DNA of 35,869 bases, from assembly GCA_035628645.1 (NCBI GenBank), contig DASPJL010000092.1, positions 1-35,869 on the forward strand. The letters run 5' to 3'. Source of the stretch: DASPJL01 sp035628645. Its GTDB lineage: Bacteria; Bacteroidota; Bacteroidia; Cytophagales; Cyclobacteriaceae. Of this stretch, positions 1 through 7,838 are shown piece by piece; within the stretch, counting starts at the first letter, position 1; every line of letters starts with the position of its first letter. Below the pieces are notes generated by a model. That model was not told the origin of the DNA, did not search any database, and saw only the letters and a program-made list of their open reading frames with translations. Both the position numbers and the translations under genes were made by a program.

Positions 1-1458
1 ATTGTCGCCTTGTTTACCAATGCTTATTCCGTAAATATTACCAACTCATTTGAAAATTCGAAAGCCATTGTTATGGCCTACCAGGATAGTCCTAATTCGG
101 AAGAATTGGCTGCCCAACTTATTTTTGGCGCTATTGGCTGTAATGGGAAAATGCCTGTTACCGCCAATGAAATCAACCCACTTAACACAGGATTGGAAAT
201 TGCGCACCTGAATAGGTTAAGGTATTCAATTCCGGAGGAAGTAGGTATGAGCTCCAAAAAACTTTTAGATATCGATTCTTTGGTTGCTTTTGCCATTGCA
301 GAAAAAGCAATACCTGGTTGTCAAATTATAGCTGCAAAAGACGGAGATATAATTTTCAATAAATCATATGGTTATCATACTTATGATAAAAAGGTTCAGG
401 TTCTGAATTCTGATGTTTATGACCTGGCCTCAGTTACAAAAATTATAGCTTCCTTGCCAGCTTTAATGAAATTGAACGGAGAAGGAAAATTTTCGATTGA
501 TGGTAAATTAGGTGATTATGTTCCTGAATTAAAATCTTCCAATAAAGCGGATCTTACTTTCAGGGAAATTTTAACGCATCAGGCAAGATTGAAATCATGG
601 ATCCCTTTCTGGCAAACCACTTTAAAGAAAAAGTATCGAAAAGAGGGCTTGTGGGGAGATGAGGACCGGAAATTTAAATGGGCAACTTTTAAGAGCGATT
701 CTTCGAAACGATTTCCTTATAAAGTGGCTGATAATCTTTATCTCCACCGAAATTATTATAAAAAACTCTTCAAGCAAATAAAAAAATCGCCTTTAAATGA
801 AAAGCCGGGGTATGTGTACTCTGATTTGTCTTTTTATCTGTACCCAAAAATTGTAGAAAGAATTACCGGAAAGAAGTTTGAAGATTATTTGAAAGAAACG
901 TTTTACCGACCAATGGGCGCTAATTCGTTGACTTTTAACCCCTATTTGTCGGTAGATTTGGAAAGCATAGTGCCGACCGAACGTGATTCATTATTTCGAA
1001 AAGTGCTGATACAAGGCCGCGTTCATGATGAGGGCGCTGCTATGCTGAATGGGCTTTCAGGGCATGCGGGATTGTTTGGGAATGCCAACGATGTTGCGAA
1101 AATGATGCAGATGTATTTAAATAAAGGTGAATATGGGGATAAGGAGTTTATAAAAGAATCTGTAATTGATGAATTTACCCGTTGTCAGTATTGTCCTGTA
1201 AACAGAAGGGGTTTAGGATTCGATCGCCCAATGGATCCTCCGTCTGCGAATGGCAACGCTGCAATAAGTGCAAGTTCAATCAGTTTTGGCCATACAGGCT
1301 TTACAGGTATTTTTACCTGGGTAGATCCAAAATATAACCTTGTTTATGTTTTCTTGTCCAACAGGGTTTATCCAACCAGAGCCAACACGCTTCTTTACAA
1401 ATTGAATACCCGTACTGATATTCAACAGGTTTTATACGATTCGATGAAGCCGCTTTAA
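1..1458 (+). CDS. GH3 C-terminal domain fused to class C beta-lactamase-like serine hydrolase (5' truncated)
   Basis: The frame is open from the first base, so the window starts inside the gene and no true start is visible; a TTG at base 10 is not a credible start. The first ~60 residues resemble the end of a glycoside hydrolase family 3 C-terminal domain (IVALFTNAYS and the CNGKMPVTA region). From ~75 on it is a beta-lactamase/penicillin-binding-type hydrolase: SVTK (S-x-x-K nucleophile motif, bases ~430-441), YSDLS as the second motif (YxD rather than YxN) and GHTGFTG as the third. In Bacteroidota, NagZ-like beta-N-acetylglucosaminidases are commonly fused to such a domain in proteins of roughly 1000 residues, so about half is present here. 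Likely role: envelope muropeptide or amino-sugar processing; the hydrolase substrate is unknown. A shared terminator follows. Confidence 0.85.
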   Translation: MVALFTNAYSVNITNSFENSKAIVMAYQDSPNSEELAAQLIFGAIGCNGKMPVTANEINPLNTGLEIAHLNRLRYSIPEEVGMSSKKLLDIDSLVAFAIAEKAIPGCQIIAAKDGDIIFNKSYGYHTYDKKVQVLNSDVYDLASVTKIIASLPALMKLNGEGKFSIDGKLGDYVPELKSSNKADLTFREILTHQARLKSWIPFWQTTLKKKYRKEGLWGDEDRKFKWATFKSDSSKRFPYKVADNLYLHRNYYKKLFKQIKKSPLNEKPGYVYSDLSFYLYPKIVERITGKKFEDYLKETFYRPMGANSLTFNPYLSVDLESIVPTERDSLFRKVLIQGRVHDEGAAMLNGLSGHAGLFGNANDVAKMMQMYLNKGEYGDKEFIKESVIDEFTRCQYCPVNRRGLGFDRPMDPPSANGNAAISASSISFGHTGFTGIFTWVDPKYNLVYVFLSNRVYPTRANTLLYKLNTRTDIQQVLYDSMKPL

Positions 1459-1496
1459 AGAATTCAAAAATTTTCCGTTTACTTATTCTTATAAAT

Positions 1497-1527
1497 AAAA
1501 AAAGAGGCGCTGATGCCTCTTTTTTTA
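1497..1527. terminator. Bidirectional intrinsic terminator
   Basis: A perfect stem (AAAAGAGGC / GCCTCTTTT, loop GCTGAT at 1509-1514) is flanked by seven A on the left and seven or more T on the right, so it can terminate transcription from both sides. It lies between the convergent GH3/serine hydrolase gene and amt. Confidence 0.85.
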
Positions 1528-1547
1528 TACATGTGTTTTTAACCTTA

Positions 1548-2876
1548 TTATAAACCAAGAAGTATTTTTTCTTCATGTTGACTGAGATCAAGTCCTACTT
1601 TTTCTTCTTCTTCATGAACTCTTAATGGTGAAATGATATTTGTAATGATCAGTAATATATAGGAGCCTCCGAAAGAAAAGACCACTACGGCAAGAAGCGC
1701 AACCAAATGAGCAAAGAAGAGAGTAGTTTCTCCATAAGCAAGTCCATTTCCTGTTGTGTTTGCTGCATTTACGGCAACATTTGCGAAAATACCTGTTAAT
1801 AACATCCCTGACATTCCCCCAACGCCATGACAAGGGAATACATCTAAAGTGTCGTCTATGCTTGTTCTTGCTCTCCAGCTTACTACAAGGTTGCTGATTA
1901 AGCTTGCGATGGTTCCAATAAATATGGCTACCGGAATGGTTACAAAGCCTGCGGCCGGAGTAATTGCTACCAATCCGACAACAACACCTATACAAAATCC
2001 AAGGGCAGAAGGTTTTTTGCCTTTTGCGGCTTCAAAGAACATCCATGCTAAACCGGCAGAAGCCGCAGCAGTATTTGTAGTTGCAAAAGCAGATACAGCT
2101 AAAGAACCAGCTCCGTAAGCCGATCCTGCATTGAATCCAAACCAGCCAAACCATAATAAGGCGGTGCCTAACAATACATAAGGAATATTGGCAGGCGTAG
2201 TAACCAATTCGGATTTTCTTTTTCCTAAGTATAAAGCTGCTGCAAGCGCTGCGCAACCTGCCGAAATATGAACTACGGTTCCACCGGCAAAATCCAGTAC
2301 GCCCAATTTAAACAACCAGCCTTCAGGATGCCATGACCAATGTGCAAGCGGAGCATAAATGAACATGCTGAATAAACATGCAAAAAGGATATAAGAAGTA
2401 AATCGGATTCTTTCTGAAAATGAACCTGTAATTAAGGCTGGAGTGATCACTGCGAATTTTAATTGGAAGAATGCAAATAATAACAGGGGAATGGTTGGCG
2501 CTAAAGCCCATGGTTTGCCATCCAATACATTATTAAACATAAAGAAAGTAGCAGGATTTCCTATTAATCCTCCAACAGAATCACCAAATGCTAAGCTAAA
2601 ACCTACAACAATCCATAAAACGCTGATTACGCCCATACAAATGAAACTTTGAAGCATGGTGGAAATGACATTCTTAGGACTTACCATTCCTCCATAAAAT
2701 AGTGCCAGGCCAGGTGTCATAATAAGTACCAATGCAGAAGCGGTTAACATCCAGGCGATATCTCCTGTAACTAGTCCATCTGTAATTATTGGTCCAGGGA
2801 CTGAGGAGTAAGTTACTGCCAGTATACTTAGTATAATAAGTACAACAAACGGCACGATAGATAATTTTTGTTTCAT
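1548..2876 (-). CDS. amt: Ammonium transporter (Amt family)
   Basis: A 442-residue polytopic inner-membrane protein conducting ammonium. It starts with a hydrophobic leader-like helix, followed by Amt landmarks: TPGLALFYGGMV (~54-65), the first pore histidine H203 in FAGGTVVHISAG, FGWFGFNAGSA (~243-253) and the second pore histidine H350 in DVFPCHGVGG. The twin-His pair and normal family length indicate a functional transporter. The C-terminus ends in a charged cytoplasmic tail (HEEEEKVGLDL), the usual place for PII regulation, but no glnB/glnK lies next to it. A good promoter lies just upstream, so it is probably transcribed alone and ends at the shared terminator. Confidence 0.96.
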   Translation of the reverse strand: MKQKLSIVPFVVLIILSILAVTYSSVPGPIITDGLVTGDIAWMLTASALVLIMTPGLALFYGGMVSPKNVISTMLQSFICMGVISVLWIVVGFSLAFGDSVGGLIGNPATFFMFNNVLDGKPWALAPTIPLLLFAFFQLKFAVITPALITGSFSERIRFTSYILFACLFSMFIYAPLAHWSWHPEGWLFKLGVLDFAGGTVVHISAGCAALAAALYLGKRKSELVTTPANIPYVLLGTALLWFGWFGFNAGSAYGAGSLAVSAFATTNTAAASAGLAWMFFEAAKGKKPSALGFCIGVVVGLVAITPAAGFVTIPVAIFIGTIASLISNLVVSWRARTSIDDTLDVFPCHGVGGMSGMLLTGIFANVAVNAANTTGNGLAYGETTLFFAHLVALLAVVVFSFGGSYILLIITNIISPLRVHEEEEKVGLDLSQHEEKILLGL

Positions 2877-2917
2877 TTTTATAGACGTTTTAAGAGTTTA
2901 AAATCTAAATATTAATC

Positions 2918-2947
2918 CAAAATTAATTTAAAAATTTTAAAAAACAA
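2918..2947 (-). promoter_or_regulatory. Putative amt promoter (Bacteroidota type)
   Basis: On the minus strand a TTG (2947-2945) is followed after exactly 19 bp by TAATTTTG (2925-2918), a perfect match to TTG-N19-TAnnTTTG. The predicted transcript would start ~35 nt before the amt ATG. The rest of the 314-bp spacer up to 3190 is very AT-rich, with nothing else I can name. Confidence 0.6.
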
Positions 2948-3190
2948 GTTATGTTATGACTATATTTTTTAAAAAAAATGTGTTTTTGTAAAATATTGGT
3001 TTAAAATATAGGCTAGATTGTATAAATTATAATAAATGTATATTACTATGTTATTTAATGCATGTAGTAATTATATTGGTTGTTTATTTCAAACTGTAGT
3101 TTAAAACATAACCATATTTTGTTGTTTTTGTTTTTTTGGCACTGAATGTTACTGAAAAATCGTTTTCTCGTATAATTGGGAAAAAATATT

Positions 3191-3394
3191 ATGGCAATTG
3201 CATTTGACACCCTTAGGGTAGGTAAGAAATATATGATTAAAAATTATGGTGAGACTAACAGGGTTGAAGTCGTAGAGAGAACGTCGGAAGGTGATTTTGT
3301 AGTAAAGGACCTTTTAACACTTGAAAAGTATAAAATCAGTGAAATTATAAAATACGGCAGAAGTAAGGATTTTGATTTGCAGGAATTGATTTAG
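3191..3394 (+). CDS. Small conserved-looking hypothetical protein
   Basis: A 67-residue cytoplasmic protein, from ATG at 3191 (an in-frame TTG at 3176 is less likely). It is rich in Lys, Glu and Val and begins MAIAFDTLRVGKKYMIKN. Alternating beta-strand-like segments (KKYMIKNYG, NRVEVVERT, DFVVKDL) suggest a small SH3-like barrel, followed by a short helical tail (SKDFDLQELI). I cannot assign a function. It is free-standing between two minus-strand genes. Codon use looks native and the composition differs from a random frame. A weak AT-only hairpin (3405-3421) and a T-rich tract follow the stop. Confidence 0.6.
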   Translation: MAIAFDTLRVGKKYMIKNYGETNRVEVVERTSEGDFVVKDLLTLEKYKISEIIKYGRSKDFDLQELI

Positions 3395-3463
3395 TGCTTT
3401 TTTATATAAACTATGTTTATAATTGAGGCTGTTTTTCTATTTTTTTTTAATTAATAACACTTT

Positions 3464-4069
3464 TTAGCCAGTTAATTGAGCTCGTCCTTTTTGTGTCAGG
3501 TAAGGAGTAAAGAATGCGGTAGCAATTTCGACATAAGTGCGAAGTTTTTCTTCCGGCGAACCTTCAAATAGAATTTCAGCTTCAGAAATCCAGAAATCTC
3601 CAATCAGGTAAAATTGTTTAATTATCTTTTCATAATTACCCTCAAACAAGCTGGCATTAAATAAGCTTTCGGAAATTAACTTTTCAATAATAAAGGTGAA
3701 CTGAGCTTCCCGTTTTTGATATAAACTTCTGAAGTGTGTTTTAATTTCAGGGATGTCTCTCATTATTTTAACTATTTCTATTAAAAAGAATTTATATTTT
3801 AACTGAATACCAAAAGTGATTTCTGCCATTTGAATTAACAGTGAAATGGAAACAACATTTAATTGTACTTTGCTTATCTCATTATCCAGCTCCTGCACCA
3901 ATTCCTCATAGAGCTTTTTTATAATTTCTTCCTTTTTGGGATAATGGTAGCATAAATTTCCGTGGCTTATCTTCATTTCAGCGGCAATATGACGCGTGGT
4001 GATTTGGTCAGTACCTCTTTCGTTAAACAGTTTTAAAGCTGTTTCCAATATTTTTTCTTTAGTAGTCAT
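3464..4069 (-). CDS. TetR/AcrR family transcriptional repressor
   Basis: A 201-residue regulator. The N-terminal domain has the TetR pattern: KEKILETALKLFNERG, then the recognition segment TTRHIAAEMKISHGNLCYHY (~24-43) and KKEEIIKKLY. The remaining ~140 residues are a helical ligand-binding and dimerisation domain without a recognisable signature. It is divergent from the FAD monooxygenase, 80 bp away, and two near-identical 18-bp palindromes lie in that gap. The parsimonious model is that it represses the monooxygenase and itself and is released by a small molecule, perhaps the enzyme's substrate; the ligand cannot be read from sequence. Confidence 0.93.
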   Translation of the reverse strand: MTTKEKILETALKLFNERGTDQITTRHIAAEMKISHGNLCYHYPKKEEIIKKLYEELVQELDNEISKVQLNVVSISLLIQMAEITFGIQLKYKFFLIEIVKIMRDIPEIKTHFRSLYQKREAQFTFIIEKLISESLFNASLFEGNYEKIIKQFYLIGDFWISEAEILFEGSPEEKLRTYVEIATAFFTPYLTQKGRAQLTG

Positions 4070-4088
4070 CTTAAATTAAAAGTTATAA

Positions 4089-4106
4089 TTAGGACATTTG
4101 TTCTAA
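4089..4106. promoter_or_regulatory. Operator 1 for the divergent TetR regulator (predicted)
   Basis: The imperfect palindrome TTAGGACATTTGTTCTAA. It differs from operator 2 at only two of 18 positions and is centred 27 bp from it. Its TTTG (4097-4100) would be the -33 element of the monooxygenase promoter. Confidence 0.7.
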
Positions 4107-4127
4107 AATTAAACTTTAGTACATTTG
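4097..4127 (+). promoter_or_regulatory. Putative monooxygenase promoter embedded in the operators
   Basis: TTTG (4097-4100), a 19-bp spacer, then TACATTTG (4120-4127) is a perfect Bacteroidota -33/-7 pair. Each element is inside one of the two operator palindromes, so bound repressor would block both. The ATG at 4150 is ~22 nt after the -7 box. Confidence 0.65.
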
Positions 4128-4133
4128 TCCTAA
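4116..4133. promoter_or_regulatory. Operator 2 for the divergent TetR regulator (predicted)
   Basis: TTAGTACATTTGTCCTAA, the second copy of the palindrome; shared consensus TTAGnACATTTGTnCTAA. It covers the -7 element TACATTTG of the monooxygenase promoter. Confidence 0.7.
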
Positions 4134-4149
4134 ACTTAGTCAAATTAAG

Positions 4150-5301
4150 ATGAAAATAACAATAATAGGTGGAGGAATAGGAGGGTTGTGTACCGCAATT
4201 AGTCTTCAGAAAGCTGGTTTTGATGTTAAAGTTTATGAAGGCGTTGAAAATATAAAACCTCTTGGAGCAGGGTTGGCTTTGAGCGCCAATGCGATAAAAG
4301 CTTTACAATACATTGGCATTGCGGAGGATATTGTTAAGGAAGGTAAAGTGTTAAAAAAGCTTTCTATTCTAGATGAAAAGGGCGCTATCATTTCTTTCAG
4401 AAATACTGAAACGTTGAGTAACACTTTTGGCCTGGATAATTTTACCATTCATAGAGCCGACTTGCATAGAATTTTAATGCGCAGTCTTAAGCCAGGGACA
4501 TTAATTACAAATTATAAGTTAAAGAAGCTGGAGGAAGTGGAAAATATGGTAGAGATTGAGTTTGAAAATGGAGAAGTTGTAAATACGGAATGTTTAATAG
4601 CTGCTGATGGAATTCACTCTTTGGTTCGGAGGCACTATTTGCCTGGATCTTCTCCCAGGTATGCCGGTTACACTTGCTGGCGGGCAGTAATAGATAAGGC
4701 GCCTGACCATTTTGACTGGGAAAGCTTTTCGGAAACATGGGGGAATAAGGGAAGGTTTGGCATAGTTCCATTAAAGAACAATAGAATTTATTGGTTTGCT
4801 TGTATTAATGCCCCCTATAAAGATCCTTTTAAATTGAGGTTTGGCGTGAAGGATCTGTTGGAAATTTTTAAAGAGTATCATTTCCCCGTTTCTCAGCTAA
4901 TTGAATTAACGAAAGATGCAGATTTATTTCATAATGATATTATGGATATTAAACCCATTAATCAATTTGCATTCAATAATGTGCTTCTGGTTGGTGATGC
5001 TGCTCATGCTACCACCCCTAATATGGGGCAAGGTGCTTGTCAGGCTATTGAAGATGCTCTTTTTGTTGCCAATTGCCTTAAAAAGTATCAAACGCCTGCT
5101 TTGGCTTTTAAAAAGTTTGAGAAGTTAAGAATAAAACGAACAACCGAAATAGTAAATACCTCCAGGATATTAGGCAGAGTGGCACAGTGGGATAATAAAA
5201 TTATGAGCGCCACCAGGAATTTTCTTTTTAAGCTAATTCCTGAAAGCGTCAATAAAAGACAGCTTGAATTTCTATATAACGTAGATTTTGAAAATGTTTA
5301 A
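4150..5301 (+). CDS. FAD-dependent monooxygenase (aromatic hydroxylase / PHBH-like)
   Basis: A 383-residue flavoprotein of the group A monooxygenase type, expected to use NAD(P)H and O2 to hydroxylate an aromatic or similar small molecule in the cytoplasm. Visible motifs are the N-terminal dinucleotide fold IIGGGIGG (~5-12) ending in acidic E (VKVYE), the DG motif (AADGIHSLVRR) and the flavin ribityl-binding GDAAHATTP motif with D283. Length is normal. The middle region (YTCWRAV, ETWGNKGRFGIVPL) resembles the broad Bacteroidota group related to urate and hydroxybenzoate hydroxylases rather than the tetracycline-modifying TetX. Control by the divergent TetR gene suggests induction by a xenobiotic or aromatic compound. 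The substrate is unknown. Confidence 0.92.
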   Translation: MKITIIGGGIGGLCTAISLQKAGFDVKVYEGVENIKPLGAGLALSANAIKALQYIGIAEDIVKEGKVLKKLSILDEKGAIISFRNTETLSNTFGLDNFTIHRADLHRILMRSLKPGTLITNYKLKKLEEVENMVEIEFENGEVVNTECLIAADGIHSLVRRHYLPGSSPRYAGYTCWRAVIDKAPDHFDWESFSETWGNKGRFGIVPLKNNRIYWFACINAPYKDPFKLRFGVKDLLEIFKEYHFPVSQLIELTKDADLFHNDIMDIKPINQFAFNNVLLVGDAAHATTPNMGQGACQAIEDALFVANCLKKYQTPALAFKKFEKLRIKRTTEIVNTSRILGRVAQWDNKIMSATRNFLFKLIPESVNKRQLEFLYNVDFENV

Positions 5302-5586
5302 GAATTTGGATCAACTGAAAATTTAGGGGGAAGGTAAAACCGGAAGAATTGATATGAAAACAACCTAATGCCTCCAACGCTTCCTTTCGAAAACGGCAAA
5401 TTTGTATTATTCTAATTTTTATACCACTTTTCTAGCATCTTGTTCCTTCGCTATAGGTTCGCTGTAGGTCCAGTGTAGATATAATTGGTATTATTTTTAG
5501 GTGGTAATTTTTTTTCAGTCAATGTTTAAGTTGACAAATGGATTCGAGCTGATCCAAGAACTCTTCAGATTAGAAAGTAGGGAAAC
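5302..5586. other. Spacer without recognised features
   Basis: About 285 bp between the monooxygenase stop and the terminator of the next minus-strand operon. I see no credible reading frame, RNA gene or strong palindrome. A few GA-starting words follow the stop codon but are too irregular to call a repeat. Confidence 0.5.
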
Positions 5587-5610
5587 AAAAAAGGCAGCTT
5601 TTGCTGCCTT
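5587..5610 (-). terminator. Intrinsic terminator of the zinc-ribbon/Nif3 operon
   Basis: A perfect 8-bp stem AAGGCAGC / GCTGCCTT with a 4-nt loop, followed on the minus strand by a run of six T. It is 26 bp beyond the stop of the zinc-ribbon gene. Confidence 0.85.
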
Positions 5611-5635
5611 CTGTTTATTTATTCTTTAAAATATT

Positions 5636-6385
5636 TTATTTTTTTACTTTCTCTTGAACGATTACATCTTCAACGTCGCAGAAAATCCTGCCGCAATGTT
5701 CGCAAACAATAATTTTTTTCTTGTCGCGGATATCTGCTTGTCTTTGAGGAGGAACTATATTAAAACATCCACCGCAAGCACCTCTTTTTACACTAACTAC
5801 AGCCAATCCATTGGTATAGTTGGATTTAAGTTTTGTGTAAGATCTTAATAAGCGTTCTTCAATTTGTTTGCTTTGTTTCTCACGATCTTGCATTAACTTA
5901 TTTTCTTCATCCTCACTTTCATCAATTATAAGCTGAAGCTCACTTTTTTTACTGTCAAGGTCTTTTCTTCTTTCTACAAGGATTTGTTCTGTAGCTGCTA
6001 CCTCATCTTTCTTTTTATCTATCTTGAAGTGAATTTCTTTGATCCTTTTTTCGCTCACCTGGATCTCTAATTGCTGAAGTTCTATTTCTTTGGATATTGC
6101 ATCATATTCCCTGTTATTTCTAACATTCATTTGTTGCTCCTGGTATTTTTTGATAAGCTTTTCTGCCTCTTTTATACCATTTTTATTGTTTATGATGTCT
6201 TCTTCGAATTGAGCTAGTTCTGAAGAGAATTTATTTATACGTGTTTCGTATCCGGCGATTTCATCTTCGAGGTCCCTGACTTCCTCAGGCAGATCTCCTC
6301 TTATTTGTCTTATTTCCCCTAACTTTGAGTCTATTATTTGAAGCTTCATTAAGGCTTCTAATTTTTGTGCGGTAGTACTTTCCAT
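5636..6385 (-). CDS. Coiled-coil protein with C4-type zinc ribbon (DUF164-like)
   Basis: A 249-residue cytoplasmic protein. Residues ~10-190 form a long charged coiled coil (helices rich in Glu, Lys, Ile and Leu). The C-terminal domain binds zinc through C204-x2-C207 (CGGC) and C228-x2-C231 (CEHC), the layout of the zf-RING_7/C4-type zinc-ribbon family that is nearly always adjacent to nif3-like genes. It is 3 bp downstream of the Nif3-like gene on the same strand and followed by a terminator, so the two form an operon. A nucleic-acid-binding role is often assumed for the family but is not proven. Confidence 0.92.
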   Translation of the reverse strand: MESTTAQKLEALMKLQIIDSKLGEIRQIRGDLPEEVRDLEDEIAGYETRINKFSSELAQFEEDIINNKNGIKEAEKLIKKYQEQQMNVRNNREYDAISKEIELQQLEIQVSEKRIKEIHFKIDKKKDEVAATEQILVERRKDLDSKKSELQLIIDESEDEENKLMQDREKQSKQIEERLLRSYTKLKSNYTNGLAVVSVKRGACGGCFNIVPPQRQADIRDKKKIIVCEHCGRIFCDVEDVIVQEKVKK

Positions 6386-6388
6386 CTA

Positions 6389-7492
6389 TTAATAAAAGTA
6401 TTGAACAGGATTGGTATTTGTATTTGATAAAAGAGTGGCAATATTACTAAATTTTTTATTTAAAATATCAAAAATCAAATCTTTAGTGAATACTTCGCTC
6501 TCATAATGTCCTACGTCTGCAATTATGATTTTGGTTTCGGAATCGAAAAATTCATGATATTTGAAATCTGCCGTAATAAATACATCCGCCTTTTCCCTTA
6601 TGGCTTTATTCAGCAGGAAACTGCCTGCTCCTCCACATACGGCAACTTTGCTGATTTCTCTTCCTAAAAAAGGGGTATGCCTGATACATTTTAAGTTCAT
6701 TGATTGTTTGAGATAGTTGAAAAAATCTGGTTCACTCATTTTTTCAGCAAGTGTGCCTATTGCTCCGGAACCAACTTCTATATGCTCGTTCTGCAAAGTG
6801 TAAATATCATAGGCGGGAGTTTCATATGGATGGGAGGATAATAAGCTTTGGATAATTGTGCTCGATAAATGGGCAGGATAAATTACTTCTATCCGGTTTT
6901 CCCGTACAAATTCCATTTTACCTGATTCTCCGATAAAAGGATCCGCTTTTTGATTCGGTTTAAAAGTACCTGTTCCCTCGGAGATATAGCTGCAATCGGA
7001 GTAATTACCAATTTTTCCTGCACCTGCTTCAAATAAAGCATTCATCACTTTTTCCCGGTGTACTTCTGGTACAAATGTTACAAGTTTTTGAATCAATTGA
7101 CTTTTGGTTTCCAGCACCTTCACGTTTTCAAGTTTCAGCTTTTCCGCAATTTTGAAGCTTACGCCGTTCGCGACATTATCAAGGTTGGTATGAATAGCAT
7201 AAAGGGAGATTCCATTTTTAATTGCCTTTAAAATGGTCCTTTCGACATAGTTCTTGCCAATTATTTTTTTTAGTCCCTTAAAAATTATAGGGTGATGCGA
7301 TATGATCAGATTGCAATTTCTTTGGATGGCTTCTTCCACTACTTGTTCAGTGCAGTCCAGGGATATAAGGATACCTTTTACCTCCTTTTCGCCACTGTCA
7401 TACAATAGTCCTGAATTGTCGTAGCTTTCCTGATAAGCAAGTGGAGCTATGGATTCCAGATGATTCGTGATTTCTTTAATTGAGGCCTTCAT
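6389..7492 (-). CDS. Nif3-like dinuclear metal centre protein (YqfO/YbgI family)
   Basis: A 367-residue member of the NIF3/DUF34 family, which forms toroidal hexamers with a dinuclear metal site. Metal ligands are visible as H66-H67-P68 (ISHHPIIFKG), H101/D105 (HTNLDN) and, at the C-terminus, H329 and E331 (GHYESEV). The length and the ~100-residue middle segment (LVTFVPEVHREKVMNALFEA onward) indicate the long form with the inserted PII/CutA-like domain. The family function is debated; a GTP cyclohydrolase or metal-chaperone role has been suggested. It is the first gene of the two-gene operon. Confidence 0.93.
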   Translation of the reverse strand: MKASIKEITNHLESIAPLAYQESYDNSGLLYDSGEKEVKGILISLDCTEQVVEEAIQRNCNLIISHHPIIFKGLKKIIGKNYVERTILKAIKNGISLYAIHTNLDNVANGVSFKIAEKLKLENVKVLETKSQLIQKLVTFVPEVHREKVMNALFEAGAGKIGNYSDCSYISEGTGTFKPNQKADPFIGESGKMEFVRENRIEVIYPAHLSSTIIQSLLSSHPYETPAYDIYTLQNEHIEVGSGAIGTLAEKMSEPDFFNYLKQSMNLKCIRHTPFLGREISKVAVCGGAGSFLLNKAIREKADVFITADFKYHEFFDSETKIIIADVGHYESEVFTKDLIFDILNKKFSNIATLLSNTNTNPVQYFY

Positions 7493-7555
7493 GATGTGAT
7501 AATATGAGTATGAGCGTTGGAAAGTTAGGAGGAAATGTTAAATGTTGAATTTTTA
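7493..7555 (+). repeat. Degenerate period-8/period-7 tract, GA orientation
   Basis: Directly upstream of the nif3-like start codon the plus strand reads as octads (GATAATAT, GAGTATGA) and then heptads, clearest at 7533-7553 (AAATGTT, AAATGTT, GAATTTT). It is the left partner of the TC-oriented tract at 7794-7835 at the other end of the same 346-bp spacer; the middle of the spacer (~7556-7793) shows no gene or named feature. Confidence 0.6.
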
Positions 7556-7793
7556 AAGAAGATTTTAGTCTAAGGCAAAGAATAATTTGTTTTCAACTAC
7601 TTTTAGCGTCCTGTAAGACTGAATCGGTGAATTAATAAGAGAGAGTCACTTTAAAAAATAAGGAAAATAGAAATTTTTAATAGAATTTTACATCAAAACA
7701 TTGAGTTTCCTCTTTTTCAAAAGTAAGTACTTTTAAAATGCTTGAAGTGAAGTAACTGACATTCATGAAAATAGTAATGATAAAGAAGGTTTC

Positions 7794-7835
7794 CTTCCAG
7801 CCTCCATCTTCCCACTTCCGTTCTAAACCCATTCC
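7794..7835 (-). repeat. Degenerate heptad tract, TC orientation
   Basis: About six consecutive 7-bp units (CTTCCAG, CCTCCAT, CTTCCCA, CTTCCGT and two weaker ones) end 3 bp before the lpxK start. They share words with the tracts at 18341, 19927 and 31208. Confidence 0.6.
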
Positions 7836-7838
7836 TAA

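Noticed and set aside
1612..1995. A 127-residue Cys-rich minus-strand frame
   Set aside because: It is an alternative frame wholly inside amt, with low-complexity Cys/Arg composition from shifted membrane codons.
3405..3421. Hairpin after the small gene at 3191-3394 as a terminator
   Set aside because: The stem is almost all A-T with a 3-nt loop and the T run is not adjacent, so it is too weak to call.
4150..5301. Tetracycline-inactivating TetX
   Set aside because: It shares only the general flavin monooxygenase layout; the middle region fits the common hydroxylase group and no TetX-specific stretches were seen.
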